DNA of 64,000 nt from contig NZ_WBXM01000013.1 in NCBI RefSeq assembly GCF_033042135.1, positions 62,001-126,000 on the forward strand. Reading direction: 5' to 3'. This DNA comes from Haloechinothrix sp033042135. Lineage in GTDB: Bacteria > Actinomycetota > Actinomycetes > Mycobacteriales > Pseudonocardiaceae. This document shows positions 43,585 through 51,452 of this stretch, one piece after another; within the stretch, counting starts at the first letter, position 1, and each line of letters begins with the position of its first letter. The translations under genes and the position numbers were made by a program. Under the pieces are notes generated by a model. The model saw only the letters and a program-made list of their open reading frames with translations. It was not told the origin of the DNA and searched no databases.

Positions 43585-44280
43585 ATGCGGATTCTCGTTG
43601 TCGACGACGACCGGGCTGTCCGCGAGTCGCTGCGGCGCTCGCTGGAGTTCAACGGTTACACCGTCGAACTGGCCTCCGACGGCACCCAGGCGCTGGACGC
43701 CATCATCGCGAACCGGCCGGACGCGATGGTGCTCGACGTGATGATGCCGCGGCTGGACGGCCTGGAAGTCGCTCGTAAGCTGCGCAGCGCCGGTGACGAC
43801 CTGCCGATTCTGGTGCTGACCGCACGCGACACGGTGTCCGACCGGGTCTCGGGACTGGACGCGGGCGCCGATGACTACCTGCCCAAACCCTTCGCGCTGG
43901 AGGAGCTGCTGGCGCGGCTTCGCGCGCTGCTGCGCAGGGTCAGTGCCGAGGCGGCGGCGAGCGAGGAGAACGCGCCGTCGCTGCGGTTCGCCGACCTCGC
44001 CCTCGACCCTGCTACCAGGGAGGTCAGCAGGGGCGAGCGGGCGATCAGCCTGACCCGCACCGAGTTCGCCCTGCTGGAACTGCTGATGCTCAACCCGAAA
44101 CGGGTACTGTCCCGTACCCGGATTCTCGAGGAGGTGTGGGGTTACGACTTTCCCACCTCGGGCAACGCTCTTGAGGTGTATATCGGCTACCTGCGGCGCA
44201 AGACCGAGGCAGGCGGGGAGCCGCGCTTGATCCACACTGTGCGTGGGGTCGGCTACGTGCTGCGGGAGACTCCGCCATGA
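43585..44280 (+). CDS. mprA: MprA-type OmpR-family response regulator
   Basis: A 231-residue regulator from ATG 43585 (the frame is open to GTG 43579). Receiver with Asp51 in AMVLDVMMPRLDG, Thr in VLTARD and Lys in YLPKPF; OmpR winged helix with RTEFALLELLMLNPKRVLSRTRILEEVWG. Gene order mprA-mprB-pepD-moaB2-mscL equals that of M. tuberculosis Rv0981-Rv0985c, supporting the name. In mycobacteria MprA responds to envelope stress and controls sigE and pepD. Its ATG of mprB overlaps the stop (ATGA), so the two are co-translated. Confidence 0.92.
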   Translation: MRILVVDDDRAVRESLRRSLEFNGYTVELASDGTQALDAIIANRPDAMVLDVMMPRLDGLEVARKLRSAGDDLPILVLTARDTVSDRVSGLDAGADDYLPKPFALEELLARLRALLRRVSAEAAASEENAPSLRFADLALDPATREVSRGERAISLTRTEFALLELLMLNPKRVLSRTRILEEVWGYDFPTSGNALEVYIGYLRRKTEAGGEPRLIHTVRGVGYVLRETPP

Positions 44281-45707
44281 ACCAACCGGCACATGCCGGT
44301 GGTCACGCGCCCCCGAGCGGCGTGCCCACCGCGCAAGCGCCCAAGCGCTGGTCGCTGCGTTCCCGCGTGGCGATGTTGGCGGCCCTCTGCGTGGCCGGTG
44401 CGGTCGCGCTGGTCTCGATCGGGGCCTATGTCACGGTGCGCGGCAACCTCTACGATCAGGTAGATAGCGCCTTGGTCGCGCGCGCGAGCAGTGTGCTCAA
44501 CGACCGCAAGGTGATGGAGACCGGCGGCGAGCAGATTCCCGGCTACCTGTTCCAGCTCGCCGACGTGCGATTCGATCTCGTCGACGCGCGTGGTGACTCG
44601 CTGCTGCGCCACCCAGGGGGCAGGCCGCCGGTGGACGTGCCGGAGATCAGCGTGGCGGCGGGGGCCTCGTCCCAGTCCATCCGCACCGACGGCGGCAGCG
44701 ACATGCGGGTGCTCAGCGTGCCGTACGAGTACGCCGACGGGGTGGCATTGGTGGTGGCCCAGTCGCTCGACGACACCCGCCGCAGCCTCGGCGCGTTGGC
44801 CGTGGTGCTGTTCGTAATCGGCGGCTCCGGCATCGTCGTCGCGGCGCTGGCAGGCACGGCCGTGGCGCGTGGCGGACTGCGACCGGTGGAGCGGCTGACG
44901 GCGGCGACCGAGCGGGTGGCCAACACGGGGGATCTGCGCCCGATCCCGGTCTCCGGTGACGACGAGCTGGCGCGCCTGACCCACAGCTTCAACACTATGC
45001 TCGCCGCGGTTGCCGATGCGCAGCAGCGACAACGCCAGCTCGTCGCCGATGCGGGCCACGAGCTGCGCACACCGTTGACGTCGTTACGGACGAACCTGGA
45101 GCTGCTGCTCGCGGCGGGTAGATCCGACGCCCCCGAACTGGCCGAGCAGGACAGGGAGGAGATCGAGAACGACATCCGGGCGCAACTCGACGAGCTGACC
45201 CAGCTGATCGGTGACCTGTCCTTGCTCGCGCGAGCCGACAATCCCCATGCCGTCCAGGAGCGGGTCGACCTGGTCGAGGTGGTCGAGCGGGCGCTGGATC
45301 GGGCCCGCAGGCGCGCAGGGGATACCCGGTTCGACGTGACGTTGCAGCCGTGGATCCTGGCGGGTGACCCCAATGTGCTGGAGCGAGCTGTGCTCAACCT
45401 GCTGGACAATGCCGTGAAGTTCTCCTCGGAGGGCGGCACGGTGCGGGTCCGGCTGCAAGCCGTCGGCGACGGCAGCGCCGTGTTGCAGGTCGCCGACTCC
45501 GGCCCGGGAATCGCGCAGGCTGATCTGCCGCACGTGTTCGACCGCTTCTATCGATCCTCGGAGGCGCGTGCCCTTCCCGGGTCAGGGCTGGGACTGGCGA
45601 TCGTGAAGCAAGCGGCCGAGCGTCACGGCGGTGCGGTGTGGGCCGCCAACGCACCGGAAGGTGGAGCGGTGTTCAGCCTTCGCGTTCCCGGCGCGCCAGG
45701 AGGGTGA
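44277..45707 (+). CDS. mprB: MprB-type sensor histidine kinase
   Basis: A 476-residue kinase. A first membrane helix (about 36-55, VAMLAALCVAGAVALVSIGAYV) and a second (about 172-195) bracket an extracytoplasmic sensor domain; HAMP follows, then the phospho-acceptor His261 in DAGHELRTPLTSL. The ATPase part has N-box NLLDNAVKFS, G1 VADSGPGIAQADL, F-box VFDRFYRS and G2 GSGLGLAIVKQ. In mycobacteria DnaK holds MprB inactive until unfolded protein appears. Start at the ATGA overlap with mprA. Confidence 0.93.
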   Translation: MNQPAHAGGHAPPSGVPTAQAPKRWSLRSRVAMLAALCVAGAVALVSIGAYVTVRGNLYDQVDSALVARASSVLNDRKVMETGGEQIPGYLFQLADVRFDLVDARGDSLLRHPGGRPPVDVPEISVAAGASSQSIRTDGGSDMRVLSVPYEYADGVALVVAQSLDDTRRSLGALAVVLFVIGGSGIVVAALAGTAVARGGLRPVERLTAATERVANTGDLRPIPVSGDDELARLTHSFNTMLAAVADAQQRQRQLVADAGHELRTPLTSLRTNLELLLAAGRSDAPELAEQDREEIENDIRAQLDELTQLIGDLSLLARADNPHAVQERVDLVEVVERALDRARRRAGDTRFDVTLQPWILAGDPNVLERAVLNLLDNAVKFSSEGGTVRVRLQAVGDGSAVLQVADSGPGIAQADLPHVFDRFYRSSEARALPGSGLGLAIVKQAAERHGGAVWAANAPEGGAVFSLRVPGAPGG

Positions 45708-45884
45708 GGCGGTGTCCGGACCGGACATCCGTGTCGGTGCTCGGCGTCCACCGGGGCACGCGCTACCCAGCGGGTGTGTGATCATCGCGAGGAAGCGGGA
45801 CACTGGGGAGAGACAACATCGGTTCACGGTGAGCGCACAGGTCCGACTCAGCGGGCTCTCAGGCCCGGCGTGCAGGGTGGTGAC

Positions 45885-47258
45885 ATGAACGAGAACGATC
45901 GGGACGCGCGCGGCGGCGAGGAGGGCCGTGAGCAGGCGTGGCCGTACGGGGAGAGCACCGACACCCCAGGCCGCACCGGCTCCTCGGCCGGAGCCGGGCC
46001 TCCCAACCCCTGGTCACGTCAGGCGTACGAGGCTCGCGAGGCTGAGCAGCAGCATGTTCCTTTCGGATACGGCTATCAGGCGTACGGCGGTGTGCAGCCC
46101 ATGCCCGCGGCACAGGGGCAGGGCGCCTACGGCATGCCGGGTGGCTACTACCCGTCGGCCGCCGGTGGCGGTGACCAACGCCGTTACAGCAGGGCACTGC
46201 TGGTGGTGGTGACGGCGCTGGCGCTGGTCGCCGGTGGTGCCGCTGGCGCGGTCGGGGGGATCGTCACGGCGGGAGGTGACGGGGTAACGGGCGGCACCAG
46301 CTCGCTGAACCAGCCTCCGCCTGCCGAACGCACCGGTGACGCGCCGGAGGGCTCAGTGGAAGCCGTGGCGCAAGAGGTCTCGCCGAGCGTGGTGCAGTTG
46401 CAGGTCGCCGGTGGTGGTCGTGCCGGGGAAGGCTCCGGGTTCGTCATCAGCGACGACGGCTACATCATGACCAACAGTCACGTGGTGGCTCCCGGTGGCG
46501 ACGAGGCCAGGATCCGGGTGCACTTCCACGACGGTAGCCAGGCCACGGCGACCCTGGTAGGCCACGACCCGACCACGGACATCGCGGTGATCAGGGCTCG
46601 CGGCGTCGGCAACCTCACGCCGGTCGAGCTGGGGCGGTCGGATGACCTCAACGTCGGGCAGGACGTGGTGGCGATCGGTTCGCCGTTCGCGCTGTCCGGC
46701 ACCGTGACCTCGGGCATCATCAGCGCACTCGACCGGCCGGTGCGTGCGGGCGGCGCCGAGGGTGACCAGGAGACCGTGATGAACGCGATCCAGACGGACG
46801 CGGCGATCAATCCCGGCAACTCCGGCGGCCCGCTCGCGGACATGTCGGGACGCGTGATCGGCATCAATTCCGCGATCTACAGCCCCGGCCAGGCCTTCGG
46901 CGGGACGCAGGGCAACGTCGGCATCGGTTTCGCGATCCCGATCGACCAGGCGCGGCGCATCGCCGAGGAGATCATCGACACCGGCCAGGCCACGCAGACC
47001 TTCATCGGGGCCATGGTGAGCAACGCGCGGGACGGCGGTGCCACTATCGAGGAGGTCATGCCGGATTCGCCAGCCGAGGAAGCCGGGTTGAACGAGGGCG
47101 ATGTCATCACCAGGATCGACGACCGGCCGGTCGCCGACGCCGACGCTCTCGTGGCGGAGATCCGCACGCGCGCGCCAGGCGACACGGTCAGCATGACCGT
47201 GGGCGACGACACCACCATCGAGGTCACACTGGGCGGTCAGCCCGCGGAAGGGGAGTAA
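45885..47258 (+). CDS. pepD: PepD-type HtrA serine protease with PDZ domain
   Basis: A 457-residue HtrA protein from ATG 45885 (AGGGTGGTG upstream). A cytosolic Gly/Pro/Tyr-rich tail (about 1-100) precedes one membrane helix (about 104-128, ALLVVVTALALVAGGAAGAVGGIV). The trypsin-like domain has the triad His199 (TNSHVV), Asp232 (TTDIAV) and Ser313 (NPGNSGGPL), and a PDZ domain ends the protein. It removes damaged envelope proteins and modulates MprAB/SigE signalling in mycobacteria. About 175 bases separate it from mprB. Confidence 0.92.
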   Translation: MNENDRDARGGEEGREQAWPYGESTDTPGRTGSSAGAGPPNPWSRQAYEAREAEQQHVPFGYGYQAYGGVQPMPAAQGQGAYGMPGGYYPSAAGGGDQRRYSRALLVVVTALALVAGGAAGAVGGIVTAGGDGVTGGTSSLNQPPPAERTGDAPEGSVEAVAQEVSPSVVQLQVAGGGRAGEGSGFVISDDGYIMTNSHVVAPGGDEARIRVHFHDGSQATATLVGHDPTTDIAVIRARGVGNLTPVELGRSDDLNVGQDVVAIGSPFALSGTVTSGIISALDRPVRAGGAEGDQETVMNAIQTDAAINPGNSGGPLADMSGRVIGINSAIYSPGQAFGGTQGNVGIGFAIPIDQARRIAEEIIDTGQATQTFIGAMVSNARDGGATIEEVMPDSPAEEAGLNEGDVITRIDDRPVADADALVAEIRTRAPGDTVSMTVGDDTTIEVTLGGQPAEGE

Positions 47259-47261
47259 CGC

Positions 47262-47834
47262 ATGCTGTACGACACCGGTGTGGAGCAACGCACCGAGCCG
47301 ATGTCCGATCGAGTCGCTACGGTAGGCGCCATGGAACGTAGCGCCCAGCGTCTCGGTCGTGCCCTCGTGGTCGTGGTCGACGACCGGATCGCCCACGGTG
47401 AGCGGGATGACAACCTTGGCCCCCTTGTCACCGAACTGCTGGAAGAGGGCGGCTTCATCGTCGACGGGACGGTGACCGTGCACGCCGAGACCGTCGCGAT
47501 CCGCAACGCGCTCAACACCGCCGTGATCGGCGGCGCGGACCTGGTGGTCACGGTCGGCGGAACCGGCGTTTCGCCACGAGACGTGACACCGGATGCCACC
47601 GAGAGCGTGCTTGACCGGCCGATCCCGGGTATCGGTGAGGCGTTGCGCTCGTCCGGCCTGGCGGCGGGTGCGGTGGATGCGGGAATCTCGCGCGGGCTGG
47701 CCGGCGTGTCCGGCAGCACGCTGGTCGTCAACCTGGCCGGGTCCCGCGCGGCGGTCCGCGACGGCATGGCGACGCTGTCGGCGATGGTGCCGCACGTGAT
47801 CGAGGAGCTGGCCGGGCGCGTGCAGGAGAACTGA
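47262..47834 (+). CDS. moaB2: MoaB2-type molybdopterin-binding protein
   Basis: A 190-residue MogA/MoaB-family protein; GGGGAG just upstream of ATG 47262, three bases after pepD, fixes the start. It has VVVVDDRIAHGERDD, GGTGVSPRDVTPDAT (the molybdopterin site) and SGSTLVVNLAGSRAAVRDG. Mycobacterial MoaB2 (Rv0984) also follows pepD, and reported roles include modulating sigma factors as well as molybdenum cofactor assembly. Co-transcribed with pepD. Confidence 0.9.
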   Translation: MLYDTGVEQRTEPMSDRVATVGAMERSAQRLGRALVVVVDDRIAHGERDDNLGPLVTELLEEGGFIVDGTVTVHAETVAIRNALNTAVIGGADLVVTVGGTGVSPRDVTPDATESVLDRPIPGIGEALRSSGLAAGAVDAGISRGLAGVSGSTLVVNLAGSRAAVRDGMATLSAMVPHVIEELAGRVQEN

Positions 47835-47880
47835 GGTCACGGCTTTCCCTGGCGCGGGCCGGTGCGCGCATCGGCCCGCA

Positions 47881-48276
47881 TCAGCTCGCGCGCTGTCGGA
47901 GCAGGTCGCGGATCTCGGTGAGCAGTTCCGCCTCGCTCGGCTCGGCGGGCTCGTCCTGCCGTGCGGCGGCCTTGCGCTGCTGCACTCGCTGCATCGGCAC
48001 CACCACGAGGAAGTACACCACCGCGGCCACGATCAGCAGGTTGACGGCCGCGTTGAGCACCGCCCCGAAGTCGACGAAGGTCTCCGGATTGTCCGCCAGG
48101 ATGCGGAAACCCAGACCTTCGACGGCGTCCTCGCCGCCCATGGCGGTGATCAGGGGCTGGATCAAGCTGTCGGTGAACGAGGTGACGACGGCGGTGAACG
48201 CCGTGCCGATCACCACGGCGACGGCGAGATCCACTACGTTTCCGCGCATCAGGAACTCTTTGAACCCGCTCAACAC
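47881..48276 (-). CDS. mscL: large-conductance mechanosensitive channel
   Basis: A 131-residue MscL starting at GTG 48276 with GGGAGG seven bases upstream. N-terminal amphipathic helix (LSGFKEFLMRGNVVDLAVAVVIG) runs into TM1 with its glycine-rich pore turn; the periplasmic loop (about 45-65) is followed by TM2 (VNLLIVAAVVYFLVVVPM) and a charged C-terminal helix (SEAELLTEIRDLL). It releases solutes under osmotic downshift. It is convergent with moaB2, as in mycobacteria. A tandem 10-bp repeat lies about 70 bases upstream. Confidence 0.95.
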   Translation of the reverse strand: MLSGFKEFLMRGNVVDLAVAVVIGTAFTAVVTSFTDSLIQPLITAMGGEDAVEGLGFRILADNPETFVDFGAVLNAAVNLLIVAAVVYFLVVVPMQRVQQRKAAARQDEPAEPSEAELLTEIRDLLRQRAS

Positions 48277-48345
48277 GGTCTGACCTCCCACATGTGCGAC
48301 GCCGGTCGGGTGGTTGCCCGACGTAGGCGCTGTCCGGCTCGCTGG

Positions 48346-48390
48346 CCAGCACCAGCCAGCACCAGCCAGCACCAGCCAGCACCAACCAGC
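48346..48390. repeat. tandem repeat of a 10-bp unit
   Basis: About four and a half copies of CCAGCACCAG in a row (three exact, the fourth with a final A, the fifth partial), between the SAF-gene stop and mscL. Copy-number change here could alter spacing or mRNA leader of mscL. Confidence 0.75.
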
Positions 48391-48411
48391 ACTGACTGGT
48401 ACCGACGTGCG

Positions 48412-49098
48412 TTAACGCAGCGTAACCGTGATGGGGTGCTGCAGCGACACGGCAGCGACGTCGGGCGCGATGTCCTCGTCGAGCGCCAGCAGTACGAGGG
48501 GTCCGGACGCCCCAGGGGTAGCGACGGGGCCGGTGGGCTCCTGCTCGCCGCTTGTGATGGTCAGTACTGTCGCGTCCTGTGCGATCGCCTCGCCAGCCTG
48601 TTCGGCGGTGTCCAGCGCGACGACGTCGACCGTGGCGCCGGGATGGAGCAGGTCGGTGATCGCGCCGTCCGGTAACCGCAGCGGGACGGCGACCGTGCCG
48701 GGCCTGCCTGCGAGGGTGCCACCGGAGCGGCCGACGAGGCGCGCGTCGGTCAGTGGTTCGCCTGCGCGGGCGGCACTGGTGAGCACGCGGCCGGTGGCGT
48801 CATCGGGGGAGTCCAGCGCACCCGCCGGCGCCACGCGTTCGGGCACCTGCGCGACGCGCACGTCGGCACGGGCCAGTAGCTGACCCGCTTCCAGGTCGTC
48901 GGCGGTGATCAGCACCGGTGCGGAGGGTTCCGGTTCGGCCTCGCCGGGGACGAGCGCCAGGCCCCCTGCGAGCGCGAACAGCAGTACGGCCAGTACACGG
49001 CGGAGTAGCACGCTGCGTGGCAGGCCGGTGACGAGCACGCGGCGCCGGAGCCTGCGCCAGCGCCCGCTGGCGCAGGGATCGTGTGCGGCGTAGGGCAT
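48412..49098 (-). CDS. SAF-domain (CpaB-like) membrane protein
   Basis: A 228-residue protein from ATG 49098. A basic N-terminus (RRLRRRVLVTGLPRSVLLRR) and one membrane helix (VLAVLLFALAGGLALVPG) precede an SAF domain (about 70-130, VLITADDLEAGQLLARADVRVAQVPE) and a RcpC/CpaB-like region (LHPGATVDVVALD). It resembles flp pilus assembly CpaB, but no tad/flp genes adjoin. Homologues occupy the same position in mycobacteria (near Rv0990c). Confidence 0.85.
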   Translation of the reverse strand: MPYAAHDPCASGRWRRLRRRVLVTGLPRSVLLRRVLAVLLFALAGGLALVPGEAEPEPSAPVLITADDLEAGQLLARADVRVAQVPERVAPAGALDSPDDATGRVLTSAARAGEPLTDARLVGRSGGTLAGRPGTVAVPLRLPDGAITDLLHPGATVDVVALDTAEQAGEAIAQDATVLTITSGEQEPTGPVATPGASGPLVLLALDEDIAPDVAAVSLQHPITVTLR

Positions 49099-49285
49099 GG
49101 CTGGTGGTCGCTTCCTGCCTCGGATCTGTCGTACCGGATGGATCCGGTGTCGACGACCGACGGTAGGAAGGGTCACCGGCGGGTGACAGGGCCAGCGCTC
49201 ACCGTTGTGGACAACGGCCCGGTTGTGGACACCCCGTGTCTACGGGGAACTCGGGCCGGGGTGCCTCCGGCAGGTCAGCAGCCGA

Positions 49286-49672
49286 TCAGGACGACGTGGC
49301 TGCCGCGGTGGCGCTGGAGGAGTTCGTCGTGGAGCCGTTGGAGCTGCCGTTGCTGCTGGAGGAGCCGGAGGAGCCAGACGAGTCGGAGGTTCCCGACGAC
49401 CCGGACGAACCGTTGCTCGACCCGTTGGTGGAACCGTTGCTGGAGGTCTCGGACTTTTCCGAGGACGTGGCCGACGTCGAGCTCCCGGACGAGCCGGAGC
49501 GGGAGTCGTTGCGATAGAAACCGCTTCCCTTGAAGATCACCCCGACCGAGCCGAACAGCTTCCGCAAGGTCCCCGAGCATTCCGGGCAGTCCGTCAGGCT
49601 CGGCTCGGAGAACGACTGTACGGTCTCGAACTGGTGGTCACACGCCTTGCAAGCGTACTGGTATGTGGGCAC
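49286..49672 (-). CDS. FmdB-type zinc-ribbon protein with low-complexity tail
   Basis: A 128-residue protein starting at GTG 49672 (AGGAG upstream). Residues 1-45 are the FmdB zinc ribbon (YACKACDHQFE, DCPECSGTLRKLFG: four Cys), followed by VIFKGSGFYRNDSRS. The last 75 residues are a Ser/Gly/Asn/Thr repeat run. Rv0991c of M. tuberculosis, a redox-controlled chaperone, holds the same place and has a disordered tail, so a chaperone role is a fair guess. Confidence 0.88.
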   Translation of the reverse strand: MPTYQYACKACDHQFETVQSFSEPSLTDCPECSGTLRKLFGSVGVIFKGSGFYRNDSRSGSSGSSTSATSSEKSETSSNGSTNGSSNGSSGSSGTSDSSGSSGSSSSNGSSNGSTTNSSSATAAATSS

Positions 49673-49787
49673 GTGCGCTCCTGTCGTGCTCGATGGCCCG
49701 CTGACGCGGCCAGCCTGTCCACAAGCTTTAGCACTCACGACGTCAGAGTGCTAAATCCATGATGCGGGATCCCGCGCGCGGGCGCAA

Positions 49788-50507
49788 TCAGGGATTGGTC
49801 ACACCGCTAGCCCTGTCTCCTGGTCGCGTGCCCCCGGCTGGCAGCCGGACATGTCCGTATCCGGGCGTCAGTGCGCCGGTCATCCGGACGTCGTGCGGCT
49901 CGGTGGGAAGCTCGTCGACCAGCTCCGTGTCGCGCACCACGGCGATGAGCTCGGTCTCCGGCGCGGCCAGCGGAAGTGACCGGTCGTAGTAACCGCCGCC
50001 CTTGCCGAGGCGGACTCCCGAGCGGTCCACCGCGAGCGCGGGCACGAGCACCACCTCGGCACGGCTGATCGCGGCGCTGCCGAGCGTGTCGGCAGCGGGC
50101 TCCTTGAGGCCGCTGATCGGCCCGTCTCGCAGCGAGGAGGGGCCGGTGTACGGCGCCCAGTCCAGCGGGCCGGCACGTTCCGGGATGACCGGCAGCAACA
50201 CCTGGACGTGCACGCTGAGCAATGCGTCGAGCAGCGCCAGCGAACCGGGCTCCGACCCGAAGGGCACGTAGCCGCACACCGTGTGCGCGGCACCGGCGAT
50301 GTCGGGTGAGCACACCGCTTTCGTCAGCGCCTCGGCCTCGGCGGTCCGGGTGTCCGGCGGCACCTTGTCACGCTGGTCGCGTACGAGCGCGCGCCACTGG
50401 GACTTGTCCCTGGCGTTGTCTCGGAGGTCGCCGCCGTGCGCGGGCGCACCCGGGGCGCCGGGGTAACCGCCTACTGGACTCTCGGCTGAATTGTCGGCTG
50501 AACTCAC
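49788..50507 (-). CDS. 5-formyltetrahydrofolate cyclo-ligase
   Basis: A 239-residue enzyme (GTG start; a disordered N-terminus of about 30 residues may include a later true start). It converts 5-formyl-THF to 5,10-methenyl-THF with ATP. Signatures are WRALVRDQRD, VCGYVPFGSEPGSLALLDAL, VDRSGVRLGKGGGYYDRSL and ELVDELPTEPHDVRM. Syntenic to Rv0992c and divergent from galU, as in mycobacteria. The paralogue at 19395-20123 has lost the YYDR motif. Confidence 0.92.
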   Translation of the reverse strand: MSSADNSAESPVGGYPGAPGAPAHGGDLRDNARDKSQWRALVRDQRDKVPPDTRTAEAEALTKAVCSPDIAGAAHTVCGYVPFGSEPGSLALLDALLSVHVQVLLPVIPERAGPLDWAPYTGPSSLRDGPISGLKEPAADTLGSAAISRAEVVLVPALAVDRSGVRLGKGGGYYDRSLPLAAPETELIAVVRDTELVDELPTEPHDVRMTGALTPGYGHVRLPAGGTRPGDRASGVTNP

Positions 50508-50531
50508 GTGGTCAGGTTAGGCTTTCAGGTT
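50508..50531. promoter_or_regulatory. compact divergent promoter region of the 5-FCL and galU genes
   Basis: The two start codons are 24 bases apart. TAACCT (minus strand, 50519-50514) ends six bases before the GTG at 50507; TAGGCT (50518-50523) ends eight bases before ATG 50532. Both would give nearly leaderless messages with overlapping -10 boxes. The -35 boxes would lie inside the opposite coding region; those I can see are weak. Confidence 0.35.
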
Positions 50532-51452
50532 ATGACGGGCCAACGCACCGACCGTACGACGAGCGAACACACCATCCGGACCGCCATCGTGCCTGCCGCC
50601 GGGCTCGGCACCCGCTTCCTGCCTGCGACGAAAGCGGTTCCCAAGGAGCTGCTGCCTGTTATGGACACGCCCGGTATCGAGCTCGTGGCAGCCGAAGCCG
50701 CGGAGTCCGGCGCCGGGCGCCTTGTCATCGTGACCTCGCCCACCAAGCAGGCGGTCGTCGACTATTTCCAGCCGTCCCCCGACCTGGAGGAGCAGCTGGC
50801 GGCGAAAGGCAAGACGACGCTGCTCGAGAAGGTGCGCCGCGCCTCCGGCCTGCTCGAAGTCGCCAAGGCCGAGCAGCGGGAGCCGCTCGGGCTCGGGCAT
50901 GCGGTCGCCTGCGCCGAACCCGTGCTGCGCGGGACGGACGACGCGGTCGCCGTGCTGCTGCCCGATGACCTGGTGGTGCCGACCGGTGTGTTGCGGCGCA
51001 TGACGGCGGTGCGCGAGGCGTACGGTGGCAGCGTGCTGTGCGCTTTCGAGGTGTCGCGCGAGGAGATCTCGGCGTACGGATCGTTCGATGTCTCCGACAC
51101 CGGGGATGCCGATGTCAAGAAGGTGCACGGCATGGTCGAGAAGCCGCGCCCAGAGGAGGCGCCGTCCACTTTGGCTGCCGTTGGTCGCTATGTCCTCGAC
51201 AGGGAGATCTTCGACGCACTTGGCCGGATCTCTCCGGGAGCGGGAGGTGAGCTACAGCTGACCGACGCCGTCGCGTTGCTGATCGAGAAGGGACACCCGG
51301 TGCACGTGGTGGTGCACCGTGGCGGTAGGCACGATCTGGGTAATCCGTCCGGATTCCTGAAGGCGTCGGTGGACAGTGCCCTGGAGGATCCGGAGTACGG
51401 TCCGGAACTACGGAGTTGGTTGACCGAACGAATCGAGAGCGCGACACGATGA
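50532..51452 (+). CDS. galU: UTP-glucose-1-phosphate uridylyltransferase
   Basis: A 306-residue nucleotidyltransferase from ATG 50532. Motifs: AAGLGTRFLPATKAVPKELLPV (nucleotide loop and Lys), LGHAVACAEPVL, VLLPDDLV (metal Asp), AVGRYVLDREIFDAL, GGELQLTDAV and the final HDLGNPSGFLKASVD. It makes UDP-glucose for envelope polysaccharides and trehalose. Its TGA overlaps the moeA ATG. Confidence 0.95.
   Translation: MTGQRTDRTTSEHTIRTAIVPAAGLGTRFLPATKAVPKELLPVMDTPGIELVAAEAAESGAGRLVIVTSPTKQAVVDYFQPSPDLEEQLAAKGKTTLLEKVRRASGLLEVAKAEQREPLGLGHAVACAEPVLRGTDDAVAVLLPDDLVVPTGVLRRMTAVREAYGGSVLCAFEVSREEISAYGSFDVSDTGDADVKKVHGMVEKPRPEEAPSTLAAVGRYVLDREIFDALGRISPGAGGELQLTDAVALLIEKGHPVHVVVHRGGRHDLGNPSGFLKASVDSALEDPEYGPELRSWLTERIESATR

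Noticed and set aside
48301..48410. Tandem CCAGCACCAG units as a CRISPR array
   Set aside because: Units are 10 bases and directly adjacent with no spacers.
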